Below, piece by piece: positions 1 through 9,183 of a DNA stretch of 64,000 bases. Within the stretch, counting starts at the first letter, position 1. Each line of letters begins with the position of its first letter. This DNA comes from Rhodospirillaceae bacterium SYSU D60007. GTDB taxonomy: Bacteria > Pseudomonadota > Alphaproteobacteria > Reyranellales > Reyranellaceae. The notes beneath the pieces are model-generated. The model saw only the letters and a program-made list of their open reading frames with translations, had not been told where the DNA came from and made no database searches. The translations under genes and the position numbers were made by a program. The DNA lies in contig QOCQ01000001.1 in the NCBI GenBank assembly GCA_003574685.1, positions 248,001-312,000 on the forward strand. The letters are read 5' to 3'.

Positions 1-2101
1 CTGATCGGAAGAGATCGGGAAGGCTGATCTCCAGGCCCGCCGCCAGCTCCCCGCCGGTGCGGGTGGTCGTCTCGCCGAAGCCGAACGTGACCTTGTAGCG
101 CGTTCCCTCTTGCAGGCCGGATAGCTCAAAGGCCCGCGTGGCGTCCGCGCCAGAAAGCCTGAAGGCGAACAGCACGCCCGACAGCCCGTCCTTGGCCGCG
201 TACCAGACGGCCGCCCAGTCGCTGCTTCCGTCCGGCTCCGGCGCAGGCGTGAGATAGAACTGATTGCCGTGATGGATGAGCGGGCGGAGCCTGGCGACAT
301 AGAGACCGACATGGGCGGCTGCCGTGGCTATGTCGCTGCGTGACCAGCGGTCGATCGGTGCGCTGATCCCGAATGTGCCCAGCATGGCCACGCGCAGGCG
401 AAAGGCGAGATCGCCACGCCAATCGACCAGCGAGGCAGGCTCGACCTGACCGGGGTGCTCATCCGCACTCCCCGGCCAGTCGATCAGCCAGTCGTTGCAG
501 GTCACGGCAGGATGGGCGAGCTGCGTGCCGAAGTGGATGGCGAGCTTGCGCACGGCGCTTTCCTGATCGCTCATCCAGTTCGTATGCGCGTGCGCCAGGA
601 TCTTGCCGTCCATCCGCCCACCGCCGCCAGCGCACATTTCGAGAATGAGGTCGGGGAATGCGGTGCGGATCGCGTCCTGCATGCGATACAGGCCCTCGTA
701 GTGGGCCACGAGGGGGTCGCGCCGCGTCAGCTCCGGCGGCAGGCCCGGCGCCCAGCCGCCGCTGGCGAGGTCGGCATTGAAATCCCATTTCATCCAGTCG
801 ACACCAATCACCCGCAACATGCGGGATAGCCGTTCGAAGACATGATCCCATGCTGCCGGCACGCCAAGATTCAGCACCGCGCGCTCGTCCGGTGCCGGTT
901 CCTCGCCGTGAATATGGTGCAGCCACTCCGGATACCGGGCGCGGATCGAGGACGCGCTGCTGATCACTTCGGGCTCGAACCACAGGCCAAACAGCAGTCC
1001 TTCCGACCGGCACGCCTGCGAGAGTGCGCGCAGGCCGGTAGGAAAGCGCTTGCGGCTGGTGCGCCAGTCGCCCGTTCGTTGTTTCCACCCGGCATCCGAC
1101 TCGCCGTTGTCGGTGCGGTACCAGCCGGCGTCCACGACAAAGGCTTCGCAGCCGATCTGCCTGGCGATCGGCACCAGCGGCATCAGCAGCTCGGCCGTCG
1201 GCTCCCCGAGGTAGGGATACCAACTGTTGAACTGCACCGGGATCGGCCGGTCGCGGTCGGGGCGCCGGCTGCGCCGGAAGTCATGGAGCTGCTGGGTCGC
1301 AGCGTTGAGTGATCCGTCGAAACGGCCGAACAACACCTCCGGCAAGCGAAGCGACTGGCCGGGTGCCAGCCGGTGCCGAAAGTGCCAGTCATTCAGGCCT
1401 CCCGACAGCAGGACAGCATCCTTTTTCGGCTCGACCTGCACCTGCCAATTGCCCGACCAGAGAATCTGGCAGAGCCAGGTGTCCGATTCCGTCACCAGCG
1501 CGATATAGGGCTGGAACTGGAAGCCGGTTTTGCCTGAGCGGCTTTCGAGGGTGAGCACGCCATCGCCCGGATGGCCTTGCTGGATTGCGGTTTCCTCGGT
1601 CCAGCCGCCGGTCAGATAGATCATCCGGTCGATCGGCTCGCGCACCAGGATCGCGAAGCTGCTCGCGGCACGCAGGTCGATCGCATCGCCGCGGCCGACA
1701 TGGCGCAGCACGTTCTGCAGCGACAGGATCCCGGTGGCGGCGTCGTAGGCAAACGAGAGCTCTGCCTGCAGCGCCATCTGTGACGCGTCTACGGTGAGGC
1801 GCCGATGATGCGCGTCCGGCTCATCCCAGCGCCCGGCACGCCACACCACCGGGCGCTGATCGGCACCGGCGAGGACCATTGCCTCCGCTGCGATGCGCTG
1901 GCGGGACTTGAGTGCTTCCACCGCGTCAGGCGGGACGGCGGAAATCGTCACGGCGGTCGGGCTGAGCGCGACCTCGAAGTGACAGGTGGGGCAGGACCAG
2001 TCCCATCGCCCAAGCGTCGCGGGTCCGGCTTGAACCGATGGCCCGGTCGCCCAGGCCGTGCCGGCCAGGCCGGCACCAAGAAGAAAGGATCTGCGCTTCA
2101 T
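1..2101 (-). CDS. GH36-type alpha-galactosidase, exported (3' end outside window)
   Basis: This is an open frame of 700 codons that starts at ATG 2101 and runs off the left edge, so the C-terminal tail is missing. The N-terminus MKRRSFLLGAGLAGTAWA resembles a twin-arginine signal, which suggests export to the periplasm. Family GH36 hydrolyses alpha-galactosides with retention. The two signature blocks are visible: WMKWDFN with the nucleophile Asp at about residue 440, and CAGGGGRMD with the acid/base Asp at about residue 498. An N-terminal beta-sandwich precedes the barrel, and the last visible residues resemble the C-terminal beta domain. The gene stands alone, with no sugar transporter beside it. 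The family call is firm; alpha-galactosidase rather than another GH36 specificity is inference. Confidence 0.88.
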   Translation of the reverse strand, partial: MKRRSFLLGAGLAGTAWATGPSVQAGPATLGRWDWSCPTCHFEVALSPTAVTISAVPPDAVEALKSRQRIAAEAMVLAGADQRPVVWRAGRWDEPDAHHRRLTVDASQMALQAELSFAYDAATGILSLQNVLRHVGRGDAIDLRAASSFAILVREPIDRMIYLTGGWTEETAIQQGHPGDGVLTLESRSGKTGFQFQPYIALVTESDTWLCQILWSGNWQVQVEPKKDAVLLSGGLNDWHFRHRLAPGQSLRLPEVLFGRFDGSLNAATQQLHDFRRSRRPDRDRPIPVQFNSWYPYLGEPTAELLMPLVPIARQIGCEAFVVDAGWYRTDNGESDAGWKQRTGDWRTSRKRFPTGLRALSQACRSEGLLFGLWFEPEVISSASSIRARYPEWLHHIHGEEPAPDERAVLNLGVPAAWDHVFERLSRMLRVIGVDWMKWDFNADLASGGWAPGLPPELTRRDPLVAHYEGLYRMQDAIRTAFPDLILEMCAGGGGRMDGKILAHAHTNWMSDQESAVRKLAIHFGTQLAHPAVTCNDWLIDWPGSADEHPGQVEPASLVDWRGDLAFRLRVAMLGTFGISAPIDRWSRSDIATAAAHVGLYVARLRPLIHHGNQFYLTPAPEPDGSSDWAAVWYAAKDGLSGVLFAFRLSGADATRAFELSGLQEGTRYKVTFGFGETTTRTGGELAAGLEISLPDLFRS

Positions 2102-2161
2102 GACCGTGACCCAACGCAGCAACCTGGATCGGTAACGGTGCGATCCTCGTTTGCCGCCGCG

Positions 2162-2638
2162 CTACGCGCCCCGCAGAGTCTGCCAGCGCGCAAGGCTGTC
2201 GGGCGGCCAATAGCGCTTGCGATCGTAGTATTCAGGGACGGAAGGCGTGCGCGGCGGCAGAACCACCCAGGGCTGCTTCGATTCGGTGAAGATGTGGATG
2301 TCAGGCGGGAAGCGGTCCGGCTCCTCCAGCGTGCCTACGCGCACGAAGCGGATAGCATCGCCGGCACCGGAATAGTTGCTCCACAACGCCACATGGCAAT
2401 CGGGGCAGCGCGTGATCTTCTGGCCCTTGCCGCTGTTGGAGGGAGTCCAGACGACCTGCGGTTCGCCGGCCAGCAGGACCACACGGTCGGCCTCGATCAT
2501 GGCGTTGATGACAAACGCCGAGCCGGTCTCGCGCTGACACCAGCGGCAATGGCAGCAATGCACGAAGAGCGGTTTACCGGTCATGCGATAGCGGACCTTG
2601 CCGCAGGTGCATCGGCCTTCAGTTCCCGGATCGACCAT
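2162..2638 (-). CDS. GFA/CENP-V domain zinc protein
   Basis: The product has 158 residues. The GFA (glutathione-dependent formaldehyde-activating-like) fold is recognised by its zinc-binding cysteines: CTCG near the N-terminus, the cluster HCCHCRWC about 15 residues later, and CPDC in the second half. Members bind one or two structural zinc ions. Only a few act on S-hydroxymethylglutathione, so formaldehyde detoxification should not be assumed. The gene lies between the GH36 and DUF72 genes on the same strand, but gaps of about 60 bases argue for loose rather than coupled expression. Confidence 0.85.
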   Translation of the reverse strand: MVDPGTEGRCTCGKVRYRMTGKPLFVHCCHCRWCQRETGSAFVINAMIEADRVVLLAGEPQVVWTPSNSGKGQKITRCPDCHVALWSNYSGAGDAIRFVRVGTLEEPDRFPPDIHIFTESKQPWVVLPPRTPSVPEYYDRKRYWPPDSLARWQTLRGA

Positions 2639-2701
2639 GCTTCATCTCCGCAGAAACAAAGGCTTGCCTCGTGTGATCGTCGCACGGCAGGACCAAGCTT
2701 A

Positions 2702-3529
2702 TCATGCCGGCAGGCGCTCGATCAGCGCCATCGCTGCGGCTGGTGCCTTCGGTTTGAAGCCGTTGATCATGTAGATGAAGACCTCGCGCGATTTCGGCGC
2801 CTTTTTCTCCGGCGCGGCGAGGCACTTCAGATCGGCGGGAAGGCCGCCGCCCGCCCAGGTCCGGGCGCGTTTGGCCCAGCTATCGAGGGCATCGGCGGCA
2901 TAGCCAGTCTTGATGGATTGCGAGGCCCGCTGCAGGCGCAAATAGACGAACGGCGCCGTCACATCGGGGATTTCCGGGAAGCCGTCCTTGTCGGTCAGAA
3001 CGGTGGCGATGTCATAGCGCCGTAGCAAGGCGACGAAGGCGGGATTCAGGAAGCTTTCATGTCGGACCTCGACCACGTGCCGCACCGCGCGGCCCGTAAC
3101 GCTGGCGGGCAACAGCTTGAGGAAGGCCTCGAAATCCTCCGCGTCGAAGCGCTTTGTGGGCAGGAACTGCCAGTTCACGGGCCCTAGCTTTTCCTTAAGC
3201 TCCATCACGCCGCTGCGGAAGAAGCGCTCGATGGAGTCGCCCGCCTCGGCCAGCACGCGCCGATTGGTGGCAAAGCGCGGGCCTTTGACGGAAAACACGA
3301 AGCCCTCGGGCGTCTCCTCACGCCAGCGCGCGAAGCTCTCGGACTTCTGCGAGCCGTAGTAGGTGCCGTTGATCTCGATCGAGGTCAGCCGCCGGCTGGC
3401 ATATTCCAGCTCGCGCTTCTGCGGCAGGTCCGCGGGATAGAATTCGCCGCGCCACGGCTCGAACGTCCAGCCCCCGATGCCAACGCGAATGTTGCCCGCG
3501 GCTGTCCCTCTGCTTTTGCTGCCGGCCAT
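2702..3529 (-). CDS. DUF72 family protein
   Basis: The product has 275 residues and begins at ATG 3529; a frame extending to 3601 is less likely because family members start just before the conserved VGIGGWTFEPWRGEFYP. That N-terminal motif, together with SIEINGTYYG and the internal FVFSVKGPR, identifies the DUF72 (YecE-like) TIM-barrel family. Family members occur in most bacteria and have no settled biochemical role. Distant similarity to sugar isomerase or endonuclease-IV barrels has been noted for this fold. The gene starts about 90 bases from the divergent potassium-channel gene. Confidence 0.85.
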   Translation of the reverse strand: MAGSKSRGTAAGNIRVGIGGWTFEPWRGEFYPADLPQKRELEYASRRLTSIEINGTYYGSQKSESFARWREETPEGFVFSVKGPRFATNRRVLAEAGDSIERFFRSGVMELKEKLGPVNWQFLPTKRFDAEDFEAFLKLLPASVTGRAVRHVVEVRHESFLNPAFVALLRRYDIATVLTDKDGFPEIPDVTAPFVYLRLQRASQSIKTGYAADALDSWAKRARTWAGGGLPADLKCLAAPEKKAPKSREVFIYMINGFKPKAPAAAMALIERLPA

Positions 3530-3618
3530 CGCATGCCCCTGCCCAGCGAAAGTCTCGACCCCGGCTGCCCTTTGACGCACAGTCCGCCAGCAGGTCAGCA
3601 AGGCAAGGGGGAGTTAAG

Positions 3619-3990
3619 ATGAAGCTGCTGGTCAGGGCAACGGACACATTCAGGGAGCTGGGGCTGATCTACCTGGCCATCGTAACGGTCGCCGCCGTGG
3701 TGTTCTCCGTAGCGGAAGGCAAGCCGATGGCGGAGTCGTTCTAGTGGGCCTTCGTGACGGCCCTGACGGTCGGGTACGGCGACATGTATCCGGTCACGCT
3801 GATCGGCAGGATTGATGCGGTGCTGCTGATGCACGTGGTGCCGCTGTTCATTCTGCCCATGGTCATCGCGCGCCTGCTCGACCAGATGATCGTCGATCAC
3901 GACAAGTTCAGCCATGACGAGCAGGAGCGCATCAAGGCCGACCTGGAGCTGATCAAGAAGGCGCTCAACGTGCAGATGCCGCCCCGATAG
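3619..3990 (+). pseudogene. two-TM potassium channel with in-frame amber stop before the selectivity filter
   Basis: The frame starts at ATG 3619 after AGGCAAGGGGG and ends at the TAG at 3990, giving 123 sense codons if read through. It encodes a short first membrane helix, a pore segment with the potassium-filter signature TVGYGD, a second membrane helix and a charged C-terminal tail. Codon 42 (3742-3744) is TAG, in the pore helix between ESF and WAFVTALTVGYGD, where family members carry an aromatic or other bulky residue. One substitution from TGG (Trp) or TAC (Tyr) would explain it. As read, translation stops after the first helix and no functional pore can form. The second half is intact, so the lesion looks recent or is a sequencing error. 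Confidence 0.8.
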
Positions 3991-4014
3991 GCACATGTCG
4001 CACGTGCCGGTACC

Positions 4015-5118
4015 ATGAGTGCGACGCTTGTCGTCGGCGCCGGACCAGTCGGCCTGGCAGCAGCGCTGGAACTGGCGCGGCGTGGCCTGGCAGTGCGCAT
4101 CATCGACCGGGCGCCTGGTCCGCAGGCCGAGTCGCGCGCCATCGGAATCAACCCGCGTACGCTCGACATTCTGGAGGAAAGCGGCGCCAGCGAACGGATT
4201 CTGGCTGAGGGGCTGCGCATCAACCGAGCGCGCCTGATGTCGCGCGGTCGCACGCTGGGCGTCATTGACTTCGGCCGGCTGCGGCACCGGTTTCCGTTCA
4301 TGACCGCCCTGCCGCAACGGCGCACGCAGGAAATCCTCGAAGGGTTGCTGGCAGTCCGTGGCATCGCGGTCGAGCGGCGTGTGACGTTCGAGTCCCTTCG
4401 CCGACGCGGCGGACGGATCGCATGCCGCGTATCGGGAGCGGGCGGCGGAGAGGTGGTCGTCGATCGTTTGCTGGGCTGTGACGGCGCACACTCGACGGTG
4501 CGGACCTCTGCCGGCATTGATTTTCCCGGCCGGGCCTGGGAGCACGACTGGACGCTGGCCGATGTCGAAGTGGACTGGCTGTTTCCGCCGGACGAAGCGG
4601 TGTTCATGTTCAAAACCGAGGGGACGCTGTTTGCGATTCCCCTTGTGCGCGGAGTCTGGCGGCTGGTGCGTAACGGTCCCGAACCGCAGGCGTTGGTGCC
4701 GGACGGCGCCCGGATCGCGCGCGTGCTCTGGGCCTCGTCGTTTCGCATTAGCCACCGCCTCGCCGGGCATTTTGCCGTTGACGGCGTCTTCCTGGCAGGT
4801 GATGCGGCCCACATCCATTCGCCGGCCGGCGCGCGCGGGATGAACGGCGGAATCGAGGACGCCGCCACCTTCGCCTGGCTTGCGGCCAACGAGCACCTTG
4901 CGCGATACGAGGCCTTGCGTCGGCCCGCCGCACGTACCGTGCTGCGCCAGGTAGATCGACAGACCCGGCAAGCTGACATCGGGGGCAGCGGTCTGCTGCT
5001 GACTCTGCGTGAGGCCATCGCACGTGCGGTTCTGCCGCTGGGACCGGTGCAGGATTTCGTTGCGCGCTTTGTCACCGCCCTTGACCAGCCACCACCGCCC
5101 TGGCTCTCGCGGGACTGA
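4015..5118 (+). CDS. FAD-dependent monooxygenase (PHBH-like group)
   Basis: The product has 367 residues. The dinucleotide-binding motif GAGPVG is at residues 8-13. The second FAD/NADPH motif GCDGAHSTVR lies mid-protein, and the third, FLAGDAAHIHSPAGARGMN, has its Asp at about residue 263. This set defines the group A aromatic-hydroxylase-like flavoproteins, which use NAD(P)H and oxygen to hydroxylate a substrate bound beside the flavin. The C-terminal thioredoxin-like domain of the phenol hydroxylase subgroup is absent. The substrate is not evident. The gene starts 24 bases after the damaged channel gene and is followed by a LysE-type exporter on the same strand. Confidence 0.88.
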   Translation: MSATLVVGAGPVGLAAALELARRGLAVRIIDRAPGPQAESRAIGINPRTLDILEESGASERILAEGLRINRARLMSRGRTLGVIDFGRLRHRFPFMTALPQRRTQEILEGLLAVRGIAVERRVTFESLRRRGGRIACRVSGAGGGEVVVDRLLGCDGAHSTVRTSAGIDFPGRAWEHDWTLADVEVDWLFPPDEAVFMFKTEGTLFAIPLVRGVWRLVRNGPEPQALVPDGARIARVLWASSFRISHRLAGHFAVDGVFLAGDAAHIHSPAGARGMNGGIEDAATFAWLAANEHLARYEALRRPAARTVLRQVDRQTRQADIGGSGLLLTLREAIARAVLPLGPVQDFVARFVTALDQPPPPWLSRD

Positions 5119-5203
5119 CCGACCGCTGCGCTCGCACGATCGTTCAAGACTGGACCGACAGGACGGCCCAGATCTGGAGCGCAACTCATGCGGGAGTTCG
5201 CTC

Positions 5204-5800
5204 GTGTCGCTGGAGCAGGCCGCGTCGTTCCTGATCTTTTCGCTGATTGCTGCCATTACGCCCGGGCCGAGCAACGTCATGCTCACGGCTGCGGGGGCTA
5301 CTGGCGGGGTGGTTCGAGGGCTTCCGTGCCTGCTCGGCGTGGCAGCCGGCATGGGATCTCTGCTGTCCTGCGTCGCGCTTGGCATCGGCGAGATCGTCCT
5401 TGATCGACCGGGCGTGCTGCGGGTTCTGAACTGGGTCGGTGCGGCGTTCCTGCTGTGGCTTGCATGGAGGATCGCGACTGCCGAACCTGTATCGGGCAGC
5501 GGCGATGGCAAGCCGCCGGGATTTGTGGGCGCCGCGCTGTTCCAGTGGGTGAACCCGAAATCCTGGCTGGTCAGCATCAGCGCGGCGGGCGCTTACCTGA
5601 GCGCGGACGCTGGCAGTGCCTTGCCGCAGGCCTTGGCGTTTGGCATCCTTTTTGTGCTCGCGGCCCTGCCCAGCGGGTTCATCTGGCTGGCGGTCGGCGC
5701 CGCTATGCGCCGGTTGCTGCGCAGTGTTCGGGCAGCGCGGAGCCTCAACGGCATCATGGGTGCGGCCCTCGCGGCTTCCGTGGCCATGATCCTCTGGTAG
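5204..5800 (+). CDS. LysE/RhtB-type amino-acid or small-metabolite exporter
   Basis: The product has 198 residues from a GTG start at 5204, supported by GGGAG seven bases upstream and by the family start MSLEQAASFLIFSLIAAITPGP. The ITPGPSNVML motif in the first helix and the later QWVNPKSWL motif are hallmarks of the LysE family of inner-membrane exporters, which have about six helices. The cargo cannot be read from sequence. The gene ends 15 bases from the 3' end of the convergent cytidylyltransferase gene. Confidence 0.88.
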   Translation: MSLEQAASFLIFSLIAAITPGPSNVMLTAAGATGGVVRGLPCLLGVAAGMGSLLSCVALGIGEIVLDRPGVLRVLNWVGAAFLLWLAWRIATAEPVSGSGDGKPPGFVGAALFQWVNPKSWLVSISAAGAYLSADAGSALPQALAFGILFVLAALPSGFIWLAVGAAMRRLLRSVRAARSLNGIMGAALAASVAMILW

Positions 5801-5815
5801 ATGCCCGGCGGCAGC

Positions 5816-6763
5816 CTACGGCACCCACCAGTAGCGCACGACATGGAAGAAGATCGGCGCGGCAAAGATCACGGAATCCAGCCGGTCGAGCATGCCGCCA
5901 TGGCCTTCGATCAGGTGTCCCCAGTCCTTGACGCCCAGATCGCGCTTGATCGCCGACATGACCAGCCCGCCGAAAAAGCCCATCAGATTGATGAGCAACG
6001 CAATCCCGAAGGCCTGTAGCGGGGAGAAGGGCGTGATCCACCAGAGCGCCGCACCCAGCGCCGAAGCACTGAGCACGCCGCCCGCAAAACCTTCCACAGT
6101 CTTGGACGGCGACAGCAGCGGCGCGATCTTGTGGCGCCCGAAGAGCTTACCCCAGACATATTGCAGCACGTCACTGGACTGGACCACCAGCACCAGAAAG
6201 GCGATCAGCAGGAGCTGGCGGCCCTCGTAGCCCGGGATGGAAAGTGTCATTAGCGCTGGCACGTGGGAGACGCAGAAGACGCAGACCATCAGCGCCCATT
6301 GCACCTCGGCGATGCGCGCGAGGAAGTGTCTGGTATCGCCGCGGAACGCCACGACGATCGGCATGAACAGGAACGCGTAGACCGGAATGAAGATTGAATA
6401 GAGCCCGTACCAGTCGATGCTGATCAGCACATACTGCGCGGGCAGCACGATAAAGAAAGCGCCAGCGATCGCCAGGTGATCGCCGCGCCGCGTCCGCATC
6501 AGCGTGAGGAATTCGCGCAACGCCAGGAACGAGGCCAGCGCGAACAGCACGATCAGGCCGGCCTTGCCGAACACGAAGGCGCCGGCGATCAGCGCCACCA
6601 TCACCCACCACGCCTTGATGCGCGCGTTCAGGTTGACAACCGTCGGACTGTCGCCGCCGCTGCGCCATGCCAGGAACGCGCCGACCAGCGACGCGACCAC
6701 CAGCAGGCCGAGGATACCCGCGAACAGCGCCAGCGTGTGTTCCCGCGCGATCATCGGGCGCAC
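5816..6763 (-). CDS. CDP-diglyceride synthase family protein (YnbB/CdsA-like)
   Basis: This 315-residue polytopic membrane protein is the last gene of the six-gene lipid operon. The C-terminal signature block, with KTVEGFAGGV followed by SAIKRDLGVKDWG and GHGGMLDRLDSVIFAAP, is that of phosphatidate cytidylyltransferases, which make CDP-diacylglycerol from phosphatidate and CTP. Lys and Asp residues used for metal and CTP binding are in place. Its start overlaps the end of the acyltransferase gene by 13 bases. The association with the other operon genes suggests a role like E. coli YnbB rather than the essential housekeeping CdsA, which is expected elsewhere in the genome. Confidence 0.85.
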   Translation of the reverse strand: MRPMIAREHTLALFAGILGLLVVASLVGAFLAWRSGGDSPTVVNLNARIKAWWVMVALIAGAFVFGKAGLIVLFALASFLALREFLTLMRTRRGDHLAIAGAFFIVLPAQYVLISIDWYGLYSIFIPVYAFLFMPIVVAFRGDTRHFLARIAEVQWALMVCVFCVSHVPALMTLSIPGYEGRQLLLIAFLVLVVQSSDVLQYVWGKLFGRHKIAPLLSPSKTVEGFAGGVLSASALGAALWWITPFSPLQAFGIALLINLMGFFGGLVMSAIKRDLGVKDWGHLIEGHGGMLDRLDSVIFAAPIFFHVVRYWWVP

Positions 6764-7371
6764 TCCGGCGCCAGCGCAAGCAGCGCGTTGCGCGCGCGCT
6801 CGATGAAGGCGCTCTTCTCCTCGGCCTCGTCGATCTTGAGCGGCGCACCGAAAGTCAGGGTGCAGAGCAGGGGAATCGGCAGGATTTCACCCTTGGGCAG
6901 AACGCGACTGATATTGGCAATCCATACCGGTACGTATTCAATCTGCGGCCGCGCGCGGGCGAGCCAGTAGAGGCCGCTGCGAAAGGGCAACAGGCGCTCG
7001 TCGGTGGCGTTGCGTGTGCCTTCGGGGAACACGATTAGGGAGTCGCCGCGATCCAGCGCATCACACATCAGTTCCATGGCCTGCTGTGCATCGCCGCCGC
7101 GCGGGATCGCTACGGCGCGAAAGACGCGCTCCCCGATGAAGCGGCGCACGGCCGATTTCTGCCAGTAATCGGCGCCAGCGACCGGACGTGTGGCTGCGCG
7201 CAAAGCCGGCGGCAGCGACGTCCAGATCAGCACAAAGTCGCCATGGCTGGCATGGTTCGCGAAGTAGACACGCTGGACCGGCTCGGGCTTGCAGCCAAGC
7301 CAGTTGGTGCGCACGCCCGTCACAAGCCGCGCGAAAACCGGTATAGCCGTGGCCGCCAGCCGCTCGATCAT
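6751..7371 (-). CDS. 1-acyl-glycerol-3-phosphate acyltransferase family protein (PlsC-like)
   Basis: The product has 206 residues from ATG 7371; a longer frame upstream overlaps the preceding gene and is rejected. The acyltransferase HX4D motif appears as NHASHGD, and the glycerol-phosphate binding motif as FPEGTRN. The family transfers an acyl chain to lysophosphatidate or a related lysolipid at the inner membrane. The gene starts four bases after the stop of the unknown membrane protein and overlaps the cytidylyltransferase gene. Phosphatidate made here could feed the adjacent CDP-diglyceride synthase. The E. coli ynb operon as I recall it lacks this gene, so it is an addition to that set. 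Confidence 0.85.
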   Translation of the reverse strand: MIERLAATAIPVFARLVTGVRTNWLGCKPEPVQRVYFANHASHGDFVLIWTSLPPALRAATRPVAGADYWQKSAVRRFIGERVFRAVAIPRGGDAQQAMELMCDALDRGDSLIVFPEGTRNATDERLLPFRSGLYWLARARPQIEYVPVWIANISRVLPKGEILPIPLLCTLTFGAPLKIDEAEEKSAFIERARNALLALAPECAR

Positions 7372-7375
7372 CGCG

Positions 7376-7837
7376 TCAACTACCGGTACCGGCGAGGATC
7401 CAGCCGCCGCCGGCCAGGACGACGAGCTGAGCCAGCAACAACGCAAGCTGCCGCCCAAGCAGGCCCATGGCCCCGCGGATCCGTAGCGCGACAGGCCGCC
7501 CGACCTTGTCGGCCTGGAGCAGACCGACCGTCTGCATCGCGGCGTCAAACCTGCCGACATCAAGACCATCGGCGGCACCGCCGCCCGCCAGCCTCTCGAA
7601 AATGCGGGCATCGAACGATACCCGCAGGGCCACCCACAGCTCCGCGGCCCCCAGAACAACCACCAGCGTCGCCATAGCCATGGCGAGGCTGTCAGGGCGC
7701 AGCAGGCCCAGCACCGGAATGGTGAGCGCGGCGCCGAACGTCAGCGCCGCCGACAGGCAGTGCGCGGTCACGCCATGCGCCAGCAGATCGGCCGCCACGG
7801 CCGCCTGGGCACGGTCATTTGCACCGTCATCTCTCAT
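7376..7837 (-). CDS. unknown integral membrane protein of the lipid operon
   Basis: The product has 153 residues and I do not recognise the family. It has about four hydrophobic stretches (roughly residues 26-50, 54-72, a weaker one near 105-120, and 130-150) separated by a short charged loop, DARIFERLAGG. Its start overlaps the stop of the phosphatase fusion gene (ATGA), and its stop is four bases from the acyltransferase start, so it is translated as part of the operon. The context suggests a helper or scaffold for membrane-lipid enzymes. No catalytic motif is visible. Confidence 0.7.
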   Translation of the reverse strand: MRDDGANDRAQAAVAADLLAHGVTAHCLSAALTFGAALTIPVLGLLRPDSLAMAMATLVVVLGAAELWVALRVSFDARIFERLAGGGAADGLDVGRFDAAMQTVGLLQADKVGRPVALRIRGAMGLLGRQLALLLAQLVVLAGGGWILAGTGS

Positions 7838-9183
7838 AAAGCCTCCGGCGCCGGAACGGGCAGCGGCGGTGTGCGCATAGAATCCATGGCACGGGCAAGC
7901 GCGCCTGCATCAAGGGCAATTTGCGGACGCGCGCCGCGCAACAGGGTCAGTGCTCGCGATGCATCGGCAGCGCGTCCTGTCCTCACCAACCAGGCGGCGA
8001 CCGCGGCGGCGCTACGGCCATAGCCCAGTGCACAGGCAACCAGTACCGGGCCGTCACGGCGCAACTCTTCTATGGTATCGGCTGCATTGCGCAGCGCATC
8101 GGCAGGTAACGGTACGAGATCGAGCGCAGGCTGGGTCATATAGACCGATCCGTTGCCAGGTCCGGAGAGTTCTGCGCTGAGGTCGAGAATGGCACGTCCG
8201 GGCGACAGCGCATTCTCGCGCGTCGAAGGAACGCGGCCGAGCCAGATGCCGTCCGCTACATGAACTGGTACCTGACCGCGCGTCCAGAGCCGGGAATTGA
8301 TCCATGCGCCCAGGAGGTAGGGCAGCAGAATTGCCCGCGCCGCCAGGCTCAGCCAGCCGTTTGCGCCCTTCTGAAAGCCTTCGGCACCAATGAAGGCATA
8401 GAACGCCGCCACCATCGCCAACGCCACCGTGCCCCAGAGGAACCACAGCCAGGTGCCGCCCGCACAGGCAATGGCGGCGCACAACGCGGCACCGGCAGCA
8501 TAGATGACAGCCAGACGATACCGTCTTCCATCGCGGGCAAGGGTCGTGGCGGCCAACGGCGAGGGGCGATCCAGAGGCCAGAGCCAGAGCACGAAAAAAC
8601 CGAGCAGCGCGCCGGTGGGGATATCGATGAAATGGTGCTGATACGTGGTCAGGACCGAGGCGCCGATCGCCATGAACCACAGGCGCAGCGGCCAGCGCCA
8701 GACGGGCGCGGCATGGCGGACATAGAATTCGAGCAGGATGACGGTCAGCGCGATGTGCAGCGACGGCGCCTGGTTGAACGGCTTGTCGAAGGCGCCCAGC
8801 GCCTCGAACATGAAGCCTGTCAGCCCTGATGTTTCCGGCTTCGCGAAGGTGAAGCGCAGCGGAAACAGCAGAAAGCATGTGACGGCGATTGCCTGCGCCG
8901 TCAGCAGGCGCCTGACATGAATGTTCAGCTCGGCCTCGGTGCGGCACACGGCCAGCGACAGCCCGTAGAAGAGATTGATCGACCAGTAAGGAAAGATGGT
9001 CCAGGCGATGAACGGCACGTGCCGCTCCCATCCGAACACCACCGCGCCGACGTCACTGCGTTGCGATGCCATCCAGTTGGCGAAGCCATAGGTTGCGTAG
9101 AAGATCACGGCGAGGCAAACGAGCCACAGGGCCGCGCGCTTCCAGGGCCGACCGGCCGGCACTTCTGCTTCGGTGGCAATCAT
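7834..9183 (-). CDS. PAP2 / dual-specificity phosphatase fusion (YnbD-like)
   Basis: The product has 449 residues from ATG 9183, which overlaps the TGA of the preceding gene. The first 200 residues form a PAP2-type membrane domain: the PSLH motif (His about 143) and the YQHHFIDIPTG block (His 184, Asp 187) correspond to PSGH and SRxxxxxHxxxD. More membrane helices follow. The last 120 residues are a cytosolic dual-specificity phosphatase domain with the CX5R loop CALGYGR (Cys 384, Arg 390); the usual His before Cys is Ala. PAP2 enzymes dephosphorylate lipid phosphates, and dual-specificity phosphatases can act on phosphoinositol or phosphoglycerol headgroups. The same fusion occurs in E. coli YnbD. 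Confidence 0.85.
   Translation of the reverse strand: MIATEAEVPAGRPWKRAALWLVCLAVIFYATYGFANWMASQRSDVGAVVFGWERHVPFIAWTIFPYWSINLFYGLSLAVCRTEAELNIHVRRLLTAQAIAVTCFLLFPLRFTFAKPETSGLTGFMFEALGAFDKPFNQAPSLHIALTVILLEFYVRHAAPVWRWPLRLWFMAIGASVLTTYQHHFIDIPTGALLGFFVLWLWPLDRPSPLAATTLARDGRRYRLAVIYAAGAALCAAIACAGGTWLWFLWGTVALAMVAAFYAFIGAEGFQKGANGWLSLAARAILLPYLLGAWINSRLWTRGQVPVHVADGIWLGRVPSTRENALSPGRAILDLSAELSGPGNGSVYMTQPALDLVPLPADALRNAADTIEELRRDGPVLVACALGYGRSAAAVAAWLVRTGRAADASRALTLLRGARPQIALDAGALARAMDSMRTPPLPVPAPEAL

Noticed and set aside
3742-3744. Pyrrolysine or other recoded amber codon in the channel gene
   Set aside because: No pyrrolysine genes or downstream structure are seen, and channels do not use this residue. 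A point mutation or read error is simpler.
3595-5577. Long open frame on the minus strand opposite the channel, monooxygenase and exporter genes
   Set aside because: It has no domain pattern and is the antisense shadow of GC-rich codon use. The plus-strand frames carry clear family motifs.
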